From: Spirochaetales bacterium
GTDB lineage: Bacteria; Spirochaetota; Spirochaetia; ARS1246
Direction of reading: 5' to 3'
DNA: 6,046 bases
NCBI GenBank assembly: GCA_016930115.1
Contig: JAFGHN010000143.1
Coordinates: 1-6,046 of the forward strand
Shown here in pieces: positions 1 through 5,584 of the stretch (positions are counted from its first letter, which is position 1; each line of letters starts with the position of its first letter). The notes below the pieces were generated by a model. That model ran no database searches, had not been told where the DNA came from, and was given only the letters and a program-made list of their open reading frames with translations. Made by a program: the position numbers and the translations under genes.

Positions 1-753
1 AGCATCTTTTTTCCGAAATCGGTCCGGGACGACGTCTTCATTCTGTACGCCTTCGTGAGGACCGCCGACAACTACGTCGACGAGGTACCGCAGGACCCGG
101 CCGGGTTCTCTACCTTCAGGCGGATGTACCTGGAATCCCTTGACGGAAGGAAAAGCGGTAACCTGGTTATCGATTCTTTCGTCGATCTCATGAAAAGAAA
201 AGACTTCTCCCCACAGTGGGTGGAAGCTTTTCTTCATTCGATGGAGATGGATCTATCGGTGAAAACGTATCCCACGTTGGAGGATACGCTGGAGTACATC
301 CACGGGTCCGCAGAAGTGATCGGACTTTTTATGGCGAATATCATGGGGCTGCCCCGTGAGTCTCATCACGCGGCGATGATGCTTGGACGGGCAATGCAGT
401 ACATCAACTTCATCCGCGATATCGACGAAGATAATTCACTGGGAAGAACATACCTTCCGATCTCACGCACGGCGCTTCAGTCCCTGCGGAGAGAACAGAT
501 GGACCGAGACGAATTCATTCGGTACATACGCGAAAACATCGAGCTGTACCGGCAATGGCAACGCCAGGCGGAAACGGGTTACAGTTATATCCCTCACCGG
601 TATCTGGTACCGATCAAGACTGCGGCGGACATGTACGGCTGGACGGCAGGTATCATTTATGAAAACCCGCTCGTGGTATTTGAAAGAAAAGTGAAACCGT
701 CAAGGACCCGTATCGTGGTCAAAATTCTGGTAAATGCGTTGAGGAGAGCGTGA
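1..753 (+). CDS. crtB: Phytoene synthase, 5'-truncated by window edge
   Basis: This enzyme of the squalene/phytoene synthase family condenses two geranylgeranyl diphosphates head to head into phytoene, the first committed step of C40 carotenoid synthesis. The frame is open from base 1, so 250 C-terminal residues are visible. Family members usually have about 280-310, so a few dozen N-terminal residues are missing. The GTG at 55 is an internal valine, not the start. Visible residues 1-28 carry the family block FFPKSVRDD...YAFVRTADNYVDE, whose first Asp-rich motif is D23-x3-D27. The second motif lies at about 133-144 (QYINFIRDIDED, D140 and D144) and is followed by GRTYLP. The C-terminal block with MYGWTA and ERKVKPS resembles archaeal-type CrtB proteins. 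Its stop overlaps the start of a CruF-like gene, which supports phytoene synthase over squalene synthase. The family is certain; the C40 product is inferred from context. Confidence 0.93.
   Translation, partial: SIFFPKSVRDDVFILYAFVRTADNYVDEVPQDPAGFSTFRRMYLESLDGRKSGNLVIDSFVDLMKRKDFSPQWVEAFLHSMEMDLSVKTYPTLEDTLEYIHGSAEVIGLFMANIMGLPRESHHAAMMLGRAMQYINFIRDIDEDNSLGRTYLPISRTALQSLRREQMDRDEFIRYIRENIELYRQWQRQAETGYSYIPHRYLVPIKTAADMYGWTAGIIYENPLVVFERKVKPSRTRIVVKILVNALRRA
741..753 (+). promoter_or_regulatory. cruF ribosome binding site and crtB/cruF GTGA overlap
   Basis: GAGGAG at 741-746 precedes the GTG at 750, and the crtB stop TGA (751-753) shares bases with that start. The spacing is short: 3 bases from GAGGAG, or 5 if only GAGG pairs. 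The arrangement favours translational coupling and decides the start of the second gene. Confidence 0.6.
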
Positions 754-1451
754 TTTCAAGCGACGGCGGTCCGGCAACCCGATTTTGCCGGGCATCGAGG
801 AAAACCCTCGAAGACATATATGCACGCAAGAAATTGGTTCTCTTCGTGCTGATTTCGTTTTTCGCTCTGGGCGTTCTCTGGCATGCTCTGCCCGCCGTTT
901 TTCCGCTCATGATGAAGGTCACCCCCTTTGTGCTCCTCGTCTTCGGGCTCTTCATCCTCACTTCCGCCCTGCTCGAGGGCGGAGCGCGCCTTCTGCTGTG
1001 GGCATGCCTGACCTATCTGCTTACCTTTGCAGCGGAAGCTGCGGGCGTGGTCACCGGCCGGATCTTCGGTGTCTACAGCTACGGCGAAGTGCTCGGGGCG
1101 AAAGTTCTTGGCGTACCGTTGTTGATCGGATTCAACTGGACAATTGTCGTGCTCGGCTTTGTTTCGTTATTCATGAAGTTCATCAAGAACCGCTTTTTCG
1201 TCATCGTGCTCGCCGCCCTTGGCGGTGTGCTCTTCGATTGGGTAATGGAACCGGTCGCGATGGCGCTGGGTTACTGGGGCTGGCAGAATGCCGCAATCCC
1301 TCTCCGTAATTACCTGACCTGGTTTGCCATCGGGTTCGCAGCCGCAGCCGGATATATCCTATCGCATATCAACATCGAAACGATATATCCTGCTGTCTAC
1401 GTTCTGGTACAACTTCTTTTTTTTGCGGCCTTGCACTTCATCGTGATATAG
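750..1451 (+). CDS. cruF: CruF-family carotenoid hydratase (integral membrane)
   Basis: This is a 233-residue, very hydrophobic protein of the DUF422/CruF carotenoid-biosynthesis family. Characterised members add water across the terminal double bond of acyclic carotenoid ends, giving 1-hydroxy-1,2-dihydro (or bacterioruberin-type) ends. About seven membrane segments can be drawn from residue 28 to the C-terminus. Conserved-looking blocks are FAAEAAGVVTG with FGVYSY (93-111, including E96), VPLLIGFNW (122-130), FDWVMEPVA (162-170, D163 and E167), GYWGW (174-178) and IPLRNYLTWF (183-192). The GTG start at 750 overlaps the crtB stop as GTGA. GAGGAG at 741-746 lies just upstream, so translation is probably coupled to crtB. 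The first 27 residues are polar, so a later start such as the in-frame TTG near residue 29 is possible. A run of eight T lies at 1417-1424 near the 3' end. The family is confident; the exact substrate is not shown. Confidence 0.85.
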   Translation: MISSDGGPATRFCRASRKTLEDIYARKKLVLFVLISFFALGVLWHALPAVFPLMMKVTPFVLLVFGLFILTSALLEGGARLLLWACLTYLLTFAAEAAGVVTGRIFGVYSYGEVLGAKVLGVPLLIGFNWTIVVLGFVSLFMKFIKNRFFVIVLAALGGVLFDWVMEPVAMALGYWGWQNAAIPLRNYLTWFAIGFAAAAGYILSHINIETIYPAVYVLVQLLFFAALHFIVI

Positions 1452-1470
1452 GACAAGAACCTATCTCACG
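1442..1470. terminator. Hairpin spanning both convergent stop codons, possible bidirectional terminator
   Basis: The arms CGTGATATAGG (1442-1452) and CCTATCTCACG (1460-1470) form 10 of 11 pairs around a 7-base loop, with one T/C mismatch. The TAG of cruF (1449-1451) lies in the left arm and the TAG of the prenyl synthase (1463-1461, minus strand) in the right arm. Neither strand has a clear T-tract directly after the stem, so intrinsic termination is uncertain. The position between converging genes is the main support. Confidence 0.45.
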
Positions 1471-2552
1471 CGGGCGGAGTTGTAGGAAAGCAATTGCTCC
1501 AGGAATTCCTTCCCGTGTGTGCTGCAATCAAGTCTCCTGATCTCCTGTTCCGCTTTATCGGTGATGTCAGCGACCAGCTTGTCGATTTTCTGTTGTATTT
1601 CGAGCTCACGCACGCGGTTACGAATGAATCCCACATCGTCCCCGGAGAGTCGTTCACTTCCGAAAATGGAAACCGTCCGCTCGCGGGATTTGGTGTCCGG
1701 ATCGCTCATCAGATAGTGATGATAGAGCGTCTTCTTCCGTTCCCTGATATCCGAACCCACCGGTTTACCGAGTTTTTCCTCGTCACCGAAGAGCCCCAGC
1801 TCATCATCTTTGATCTGAAAGAGCACCCCCATGCGTGACCCGAGCAGCTCAAGCGCGGCTATCTCACCGTTCGGAGCGCCTGCCGCCATGGCGCCGGCCA
1901 CCAGAGGAAGCGCATAGGTGTATCTGGCCGTCTTGTAGGTATACATGTTGATTATCTCTTCAAGCGAGACAGCATCATTATCTGCGCCCCAGAGGACATC
2001 AACCATTTGCGCGGCGCCGACGTAAGTCAGCTCCCGCGCGCACAGGAAAAGCAGTCTCGACTTGAGGGTATTCTCCAGCGGAATACCGGAAAAAATCTCA
2101 AAAGCAAAGAAATACGCGATGTCCCCGGCGCAGATACTCAAGGATTCGCCGGTATGATAGGCATCACGCAAACCGCGTTCCCGGGCGAAAGATACGTAGT
2201 GCCCCAGCAACGATGGCGCCCCCCTCCTTGAAAGGTCCCTATCCATAATGTCATCGTGAATGAGCAGCGCAGACTGGAACAGCTCCTGTACGGCACCGAG
2301 GGGCACCGTGATGCTATCGTTGGATCCGGCATACAGCTCGTATCCAACTGCGACGAGGCCGCCGCGAAGCATCTTCCCCTTCAGGGTAAAATCAACGAGT
2401 TTTCCGCACAGCTGCTCACCGAGCTGATGTACAGTCTTTAACTGCTCTGCCCTTCCGGACAACACCTCTGCGAGGAAACGGCCAATTTTTTCTTTTCTTT
2501 TAGATATATATGCTTCCATAACGGGCCACGTCCGGAGCCTACCGGTATCCAT
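1461..2552 (-). CDS. crtE: Polyprenyl diphosphate synthase, probable geranylgeranyl diphosphate synthase
   Basis: This soluble trans-isoprenyl diphosphate synthase extends an allylic diphosphate with isopentenyl diphosphate, probably to GGPP, the substrate of the neighbouring crtB. Numbering is from the ATG at 2552 (363 residues). The sequence shows GKMLRGG (59-65), the first Asp-rich motif LLIHDDIMD with DD at 100-101 followed by RRG (109-111), GD (143-144), KTA (207-209), and the second motif FQIKDDELG (245-253) followed by GKPVGSDIRERKKT. The last position of the second motif is Gly instead of the usual Asp, a variant I recall in other GGPP synthases. Ala95 is five residues before the first motif, a small residue compatible with C20 or longer products. 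A GTG at 2561 would add three residues, but GAGAAG (plus-strand 2564-2569) sits only 2 bases from it and 11 from the ATG. The gene converges on cruF. The family is certain; chain length is inferred. A longer-chain quinone-type synthase is the alternative. Confidence 0.88.
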   Translation of the reverse strand: MDTGRLRTWPVMEAYISKRKEKIGRFLAEVLSGRAEQLKTVHQLGEQLCGKLVDFTLKGKMLRGGLVAVGYELYAGSNDSITVPLGAVQELFQSALLIHDDIMDRDLSRRGAPSLLGHYVSFARERGLRDAYHTGESLSICAGDIAYFFAFEIFSGIPLENTLKSRLLFLCARELTYVGAAQMVDVLWGADNDAVSLEEIINMYTYKTARYTYALPLVAGAMAAGAPNGEIAALELLGSRMGVLFQIKDDELGLFGDEEKLGKPVGSDIRERKKTLYHHYLMSDPDTKSRERTVSIFGSERLSGDDVGFIRNRVRELEIQQKIDKLVADITDKAEQEIRRLDCSTHGKEFLEQLLSYNSARVR

Positions 2553-2695
2553 TTGTACCACAACTTCTCAATAATTTGTAGAAGCCGGCAAGAACGAATT
2601 GAATCTCGACTATCGCGGAACAGCTCTCATGTAGAGAGGCGGGTGCTGTATCCGCAACGCATTCCTTTTATAGTAATCAGTGGAAAGTCGCGCCC

Positions 2696-2724
2696 TTTAC
2701 ACGGCGTAGCCATTGCCCTATATT
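2696..2724 (+). promoter_or_regulatory. Sigma-70-type promoter of the ABC importer operon
   Basis: TTTACA (2696-2701) matches the -35 consensus at five of six bases. TATATT (2719-2724) matches the -10 at five of six, and the spacing is an ideal 17 bases. Transcription would start near 2731, giving a leader of about 42 bases before the ATG at 2773. A leader this short leaves no room for a T-box, so any amino-acid control would have to act through a DNA-binding repressor or otherwise. This is predicted from sequence only. Confidence 0.6.
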
Positions 2725-2762
2725 GGATTTATTGTTTCTATAGAGAGAAATAGAGAAACTCC

Positions 2763-2767
2763 GGAGG
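2763..2767 (+). promoter_or_regulatory. Ribosome binding site of the binding-protein gene
   Basis: GGAGG lies 5 bases before the ATG at 2773. It decides the start: an in-frame ATG at 2713 would put 20 residues ahead of a clear signal peptide and would fall upstream of the predicted transcription start. Confidence 0.85.
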
Positions 2768-2772
2768 TCACT

Positions 2773-3759
2773 ATGAAAAAAATTCCACTCTTTCTTCTTC
2801 TGCTGGTTTCTACGTCGCTGCTTTTCGCAGGGCCGGCCGCCGAAAGTAAAACCAAAGTCGGTATCAGCAAGATTGTCGCGCATCCTGCCCTCGACGCCGT
2901 TGAGCAAGGGATCCAGGATGGACTTGCCGAAATGGGGTATACCGATATCGAATACGATTTGCAGAACGCAAACGGTGATATGAACTCGGCGATTTCAATT
3001 GCCAGCAAGTTCAAGACAGGCAAGGTAGCCGTCGCGGTAGGGATAGCCACTCCCACGGCCCAGGCGCTCGTGCAGGGATTGACGCAGATACCCGTGGTTT
3101 TTACTGCGGTCACCGATCCGGTTTCGGCGGAGCTTGTGCCTTCGTTAGAGGCAAGCGGGACGAATGTAACCGGGTATTCGGATATGACCCCGGTGAGGGA
3201 ACAGATCGAGATGATGGTCAATCTTGGCGGTGTAAAACGCATCGGGCATGTCTATTCCAGCGGAGAAGCCAACGCAGTGGTGCTTGCGGGTATGGCAAAA
3301 GAAGCTTGCAGAGAATTAGGTGTGGATTTTGTGGCGGCCACGGTGACAAACTCAGCGGAAGTCCGGACCGCAACGCTCTCGATTGTCGACAAGGTTGACG
3401 CGATCTACATCAGTACGGACAACACGGTGGTGTCCGCGCTTGCGGCGCTTGCTGAAGTAGCTTCCGGAAAGGGCGTCCCGATTGTTTCGGCTGATCCAAG
3501 TTCGGCCGAACAGTTCGACATCCTCGCGGCGTACGGCTTCGATTACTACGCAATCGGGGTCGCCACAGGCCGTCTCGTTGCCGAAATACTCGGCGGCAAG
3601 GCTCCGGGAAGCATTCCCACTCAGTTTCTCACTGACCCATCGGACTTGATCCTGCTCATCAATCTTGACGTGGCAAAAAAGCTCGGGATCAGCCTCTCGA
3701 GCGCGGTGTTGGATCAGGCGGATAAAATAGTCGAAAACGGTGTATTAAGAGACAATTAG
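2773..3759 (+). CDS. ABC importer substrate-binding protein, TrpX-like
   Basis: This 328-residue periplasmic binding protein belongs to the ABC_sub_bind family (PF04392). Some members, such as streptococcal TrpX, bind aromatic amino acids, chiefly tryptophan. It would capture the substrate and deliver it to the permease encoded next. The N-terminus is a signal peptide: MKK, a leucine-rich core to about residue 18, then a likely signal peptidase I cut after A19 or A22. There is no lipobox cysteine, so a soluble periplasmic form and hence a Gram-negative envelope are likely. Family landmarks are KIVAHPALDAVEQGIQDGL (33-51), QNANGD (65-70), IATPTAQ (92-98), VFTAVTDPV (110-118), and later ISTDN, IVSADPSS and AAYGFDYYAIG. 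The length is typical. The next gene starts 69 bases downstream, past a strong hairpin. The family is confident; tryptophan as substrate is only suggested by homology. Confidence 0.9.
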   Translation: MKKIPLFLLLLVSTSLLFAGPAAESKTKVGISKIVAHPALDAVEQGIQDGLAEMGYTDIEYDLQNANGDMNSAISIASKFKTGKVAVAVGIATPTAQALVQGLTQIPVVFTAVTDPVSAELVPSLEASGTNVTGYSDMTPVREQIEMMVNLGGVKRIGHVYSSGEANAVVLAGMAKEACRELGVDFVAATVTNSAEVRTATLSIVDKVDAIYISTDNTVVSALAALAEVASGKGVPIVSADPSSAEQFDILAAYGFDYYAIGVATGRLVAEILGGKAPGSIPTQFLTDPSDLILLINLDVAKKLGISLSSAVLDQADKIVENGVLRDN

Positions 3760-3773
3760 TCTCAATCGGCCTG

Positions 3774-3801
3774 CCGTCGGTCCGTTGAAAACGGCCGGCG
3801 G
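3774..3801 (+). terminator. Intercistronic hairpin between binding-protein and permease genes (attenuator or mRNA stabiliser)
   Basis: The left arm CCGTCGG (3774-3780) plus CCGTT (3782-3786) pairs with AACGG plus CCGGCGG (3790-3801). This makes a 12-bp stem with one bulged T (3781), one G-U pair and a GAA loop. The sequence after it, TTCGTTTCT, is only partly T-rich, so partial termination or a 3'-end stabiliser is more likely than a full stop. Either would leave more binding protein than membrane components, a common need in importer operons. Confidence 0.6.
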
Positions 3802-3828
3802 TTCGTTTCTGACCGGGACCTTACCAGC

Positions 3829-4749
3829 ATGATAGAGGGAATATTCGTCGAGGGGCTGCTTTACAGCCTCATGGCGCTTGGAGTCTTCATTACATTTCGC
3901 ATTCTCGACTTTCCCGATTTGACGGTGGACGGCTCATTTCCCCTTGGCGCGGCGATTGCGGCGACCCTGATCAGCCACGGCACGAGCCCGTGGATCTCGC
4001 TCATCGCGGCGTTTGCCGGTGGCGTGGCCGCGGGGTGCGTAACTGCTACAATACACAACAAACTGAAGGTACCGAACCTGCTGGCGGGTATACTCACCAT
4101 GACCATGCTCTGGTCTATCAACATCCGGGTACTGGGAAACCGGGCTAACCTTCCGCTCATACGCAAAACGACCGCCCTCACCCAGGTGAAAGATTTGTTC
4201 GGAGAGACTTTCCCCAACGCGTGGGCGTATCTCATTTTCTTCCTGATTGCCGCGCTGCTTGTCAAATTCCTGCTGGATCTTTTTTTCAGAACGGATCTCG
4301 GTCTTACCCTCGGCGCAATGGGTAATAACTCACAGATGGTAATCACCCAGGGCGTCAACATAGAATACATGAAGCTCATCGGCGTCGGGCTTTCGAACGG
4401 TCTTGTGGGCCTTGCGGGCGCCTTTGCCGCCCAGTACCAGGGTTTTGCGGATGTAAGCCTCGGCCAGGGCATCATCATCGCCGGACTTGCATCGGTCATG
4501 ATCGGTGAGTTCGTCTTGAGATCCAACCGGATAAGCGTGCTGACCTTGCGGGTGATCCTCGGTTCGATTCTCTTTCGCGGACTCATGTATCTGGGCCGAT
4601 ACTACGGATACTATATTAATCTTACGCCCAACGATTTGAAGCTCATCACCGGTCTGCTTATCATTCTCTCGCTGATTGTGACGCAGGTGCGGAAGAAGAA
4701 GAAATGGACGGCGCTCGCTGCAGGCGAAAAGAGTGAGGATAACGCGTGA
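3829..4749 (+). CDS. ABC importer permease, TrpY-like
   Basis: This 306-residue inner-membrane permease belongs to the branched-chain-type family (BPD_transp_2, PF02653), in the subgroup paired with TrpX-like binding proteins. It would form the translocation channel, probably as a homodimer since only one permease gene is present. The N-terminal block LMALGVFITFRILDFPDLTVDGSFPLG (about 14-40) is the hallmark of the subgroup. Further hydrophobic segments follow to about residue 287, including LVGLAGAFAAQYQGFADVSLGQG, which contains the probable coupling-region residues. The C-terminus is charged and cytoplasmic (KKKKW). The ATG at 3829 fits the family N-terminus. Its ribosome binding site is weak: GGGA at 3815-3818, 10 bases away. 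Its stop overlaps the ATPase start as GTGA. The family is confident; the substrate is not shown. Confidence 0.9.
   Translation: MIEGIFVEGLLYSLMALGVFITFRILDFPDLTVDGSFPLGAAIAATLISHGTSPWISLIAAFAGGVAAGCVTATIHNKLKVPNLLAGILTMTMLWSINIRVLGNRANLPLIRKTTALTQVKDLFGETFPNAWAYLIFFLIAALLVKFLLDLFFRTDLGLTLGAMGNNSQMVITQGVNIEYMKLIGVGLSNGLVGLAGAFAAQYQGFADVSLGQGIIIAGLASVMIGEFVLRSNRISVLTLRVILGSILFRGLMYLGRYYGYYINLTPNDLKLITGLLIILSLIVTQVRKKKKWTALAAGEKSEDNA
4735..4749 (+). promoter_or_regulatory. ATPase-gene ribosome binding site and GTGA overlap
   Basis: GAGGA (4735-4739) lies 6 bases before the GTG at 4746, and the permease stop TGA (4747-4749) shares bases with that start. This supports the GTG start and translational coupling, which would keep permease and ATPase in step. 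Confidence 0.7.
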
Positions 4750-5543
4750 TCAGGCTCGAGCATTTGTCGAAAGTGTTCCAAACGGGGACCGTGAATGAGA
4801 ACGCCGCGATACGTGACGTCAATCTCACGGTCAAAGAAGGCGATTTCATTACAATAATCGGAAGCAACGGATCAGGAAAGACCACACTCTTCAACCTGAT
4901 TACCGGCACCTATCCTCCCACAGAAGGGAATATCTACATCCGGGGAAAGGATGTATCGAGAGAACCGGAGTTCAAGCGGGCCCGCTACATCGGCAGGATC
5001 TTTCAGGATCCCTTGCTTGGTACCGCGTCAAACATGTCCCTCGAAGACAACATGATGATCACCTACAGGAAGGGTTTCAAAGGACTCAAGGTGAGTCTGA
5101 ACGGTAAGATGCGCGATTTCTTTCGCGAGAAGCTTGTGCCGCTGCAAATGGGGCTGGAAGACCGTATGAAAGACAACGTCGGGCTTCTCTCGGGAGGCCA
5201 GCGGCAGGCGCTGACGCTGCTCATGATGGTGTTGTCCCAGCCCGCGCTGATTCTGCTCGATGAGCACACGGCAGCGCTCGATCCGAAGAACGCGCAGATC
5301 GTCCTCGATCTTACCACTCGATTCGTGGAAGAATACAAACTCACCACGATGATGATTACCCATAACATGAGCCAGGCCATACGATACGGCACCCGGCTTC
5401 TTATGATGGATTTGGGCGAGATTATCCTCGATGTGGAAGGCAAAGAGAAACAGAATCTCACCGTCGAAAAGCTCGTCGATAAATTCCACGAGATACGGGA
5501 AAAGACCTTTGTGAGCGACGAAGCGCTATTGTCGCAAGGCTGA
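4746..5543 (+). CDS. ABC importer ATP-binding protein, TrpZ-like
   Basis: This 265-residue cytoplasmic ATPase energises the importer. All core ABC motifs are intact: Walker A GSNGSGKTT (39-47), Q-loop IFQDP with Q87 (85-89), signature LSGGQ (148-152), Walker B LILLDEH with catalytic E173 (168-174), D-loop ALDP (177-180) and the H-loop histidine H206. The RQALTLLMMVLSQP stretch between signature and Walker B is typical of ATPases partnered with TrpX/TrpY-like proteins. The GTG start overlaps the permease stop. The C-terminus runs about 60 residues past the H-loop, a usual length. It is the last gene of the operon, with only 41 bases to the next, convergent gene. The ABC ATPase identity is certain; pairing with the two upstream genes is very likely from the overlap. 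Confidence 0.94.
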   Translation: MIRLEHLSKVFQTGTVNENAAIRDVNLTVKEGDFITIIGSNGSGKTTLFNLITGTYPPTEGNIYIRGKDVSREPEFKRARYIGRIFQDPLLGTASNMSLEDNMMITYRKGFKGLKVSLNGKMRDFFREKLVPLQMGLEDRMKDNVGLLSGGQRQALTLLMMVLSQPALILLDEHTAALDPKNAQIVLDLTTRFVEEYKLTTMMITHNMSQAIRYGTRLLMMDLGEIILDVEGKEKQNLTVEKLVDKFHEIREKTFVSDEALLSQG

Positions 5544-5560
5544 CGGCCCGTGCCCTCGCG

Positions 5561-5578
5561 CGCGGCCGCGTGGCCGCG
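5561..5578. terminator. Perfect GC hairpin between convergent genes, possible shared terminator
   Basis: CGCGGCC (5561-5567) and GGCCGCG (5572-5578) form a perfect 7-bp stem around a GCGT loop. It lies in the 41-base gap between the ATPase stop and the stop of the minus-strand lyase. No T-tract follows on either strand, so classic intrinsic termination is not proven. The placement suggests it blocks convergent read-through. Confidence 0.4.
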
Positions 5579-5584
5579 TATCTG

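Larger units (their letters stand above)
2553..2772. other. Divergent intergenic region between crtE and the importer operon
   Basis: About 220 bases separate the two divergent genes. The right half holds the importer promoter and ribosome binding site. The left half should hold the crtE promoter, but no convincing -35/-10 pair is visible on the minus strand. Two weak structures are present: a 5-bp dyad CTCTC-ATGTA-GAGAG (2624-2638), and two adjacent similar decamers, TAGAGAGAAA and TAGAGAAACT (2741-2760), in the predicted importer leader. No small gene, T-box or riboswitch could be recognised. Confidence 0.6.

Noticed and set aside
55..57. GTG at 55 as the start of phytoene synthase
   Set aside because: The same frame is open back to base 1 and encodes the conserved FFPKSVRDD...YAF block, so this GTG is an internal valine.
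785..1309. Alternative plus-strand frame within cruF
   Set aside because: Its product is rich in Arg, Ser and Cys and lacks any family motif, while the overlapping frame encodes the conserved CruF blocks.
2571..2605. Minus-strand TTCAAT / TACAAA pair as the crtE promoter
   Set aside because: The spacing is about 17 bases, but only 3 and 4 of 6 bases match consensus, too weak to call.
2624..2638. CTCTC-ATGTA-GAGAG dyad as an operator for crtE
   Set aside because: The arms are only 5 bp and there is no recognisable promoter beside it; such a dyad can occur by chance.
2713..2772. ATG at 2713 as the start of the binding protein
   Set aside because: It lies within or upstream of the predicted promoter -10, would put 20 residues before the signal peptide, and has no ribosome binding site, whereas the ATG at 2773 has GGAGG at good spacing.
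3861..4586. Long open frame on the minus strand opposite the permease
   Set aside because: The translation has no recognisable family and is rich in Arg, Ser and Pro, as expected for an antisense shadow of a GC-rich gene; the plus strand has a clear permease.
5028..5489. Two open frames on the minus strand opposite the ATPase
   Set aside because: They are antisense to a gene with every ABC ATPase motif intact and show no recognisable domain.
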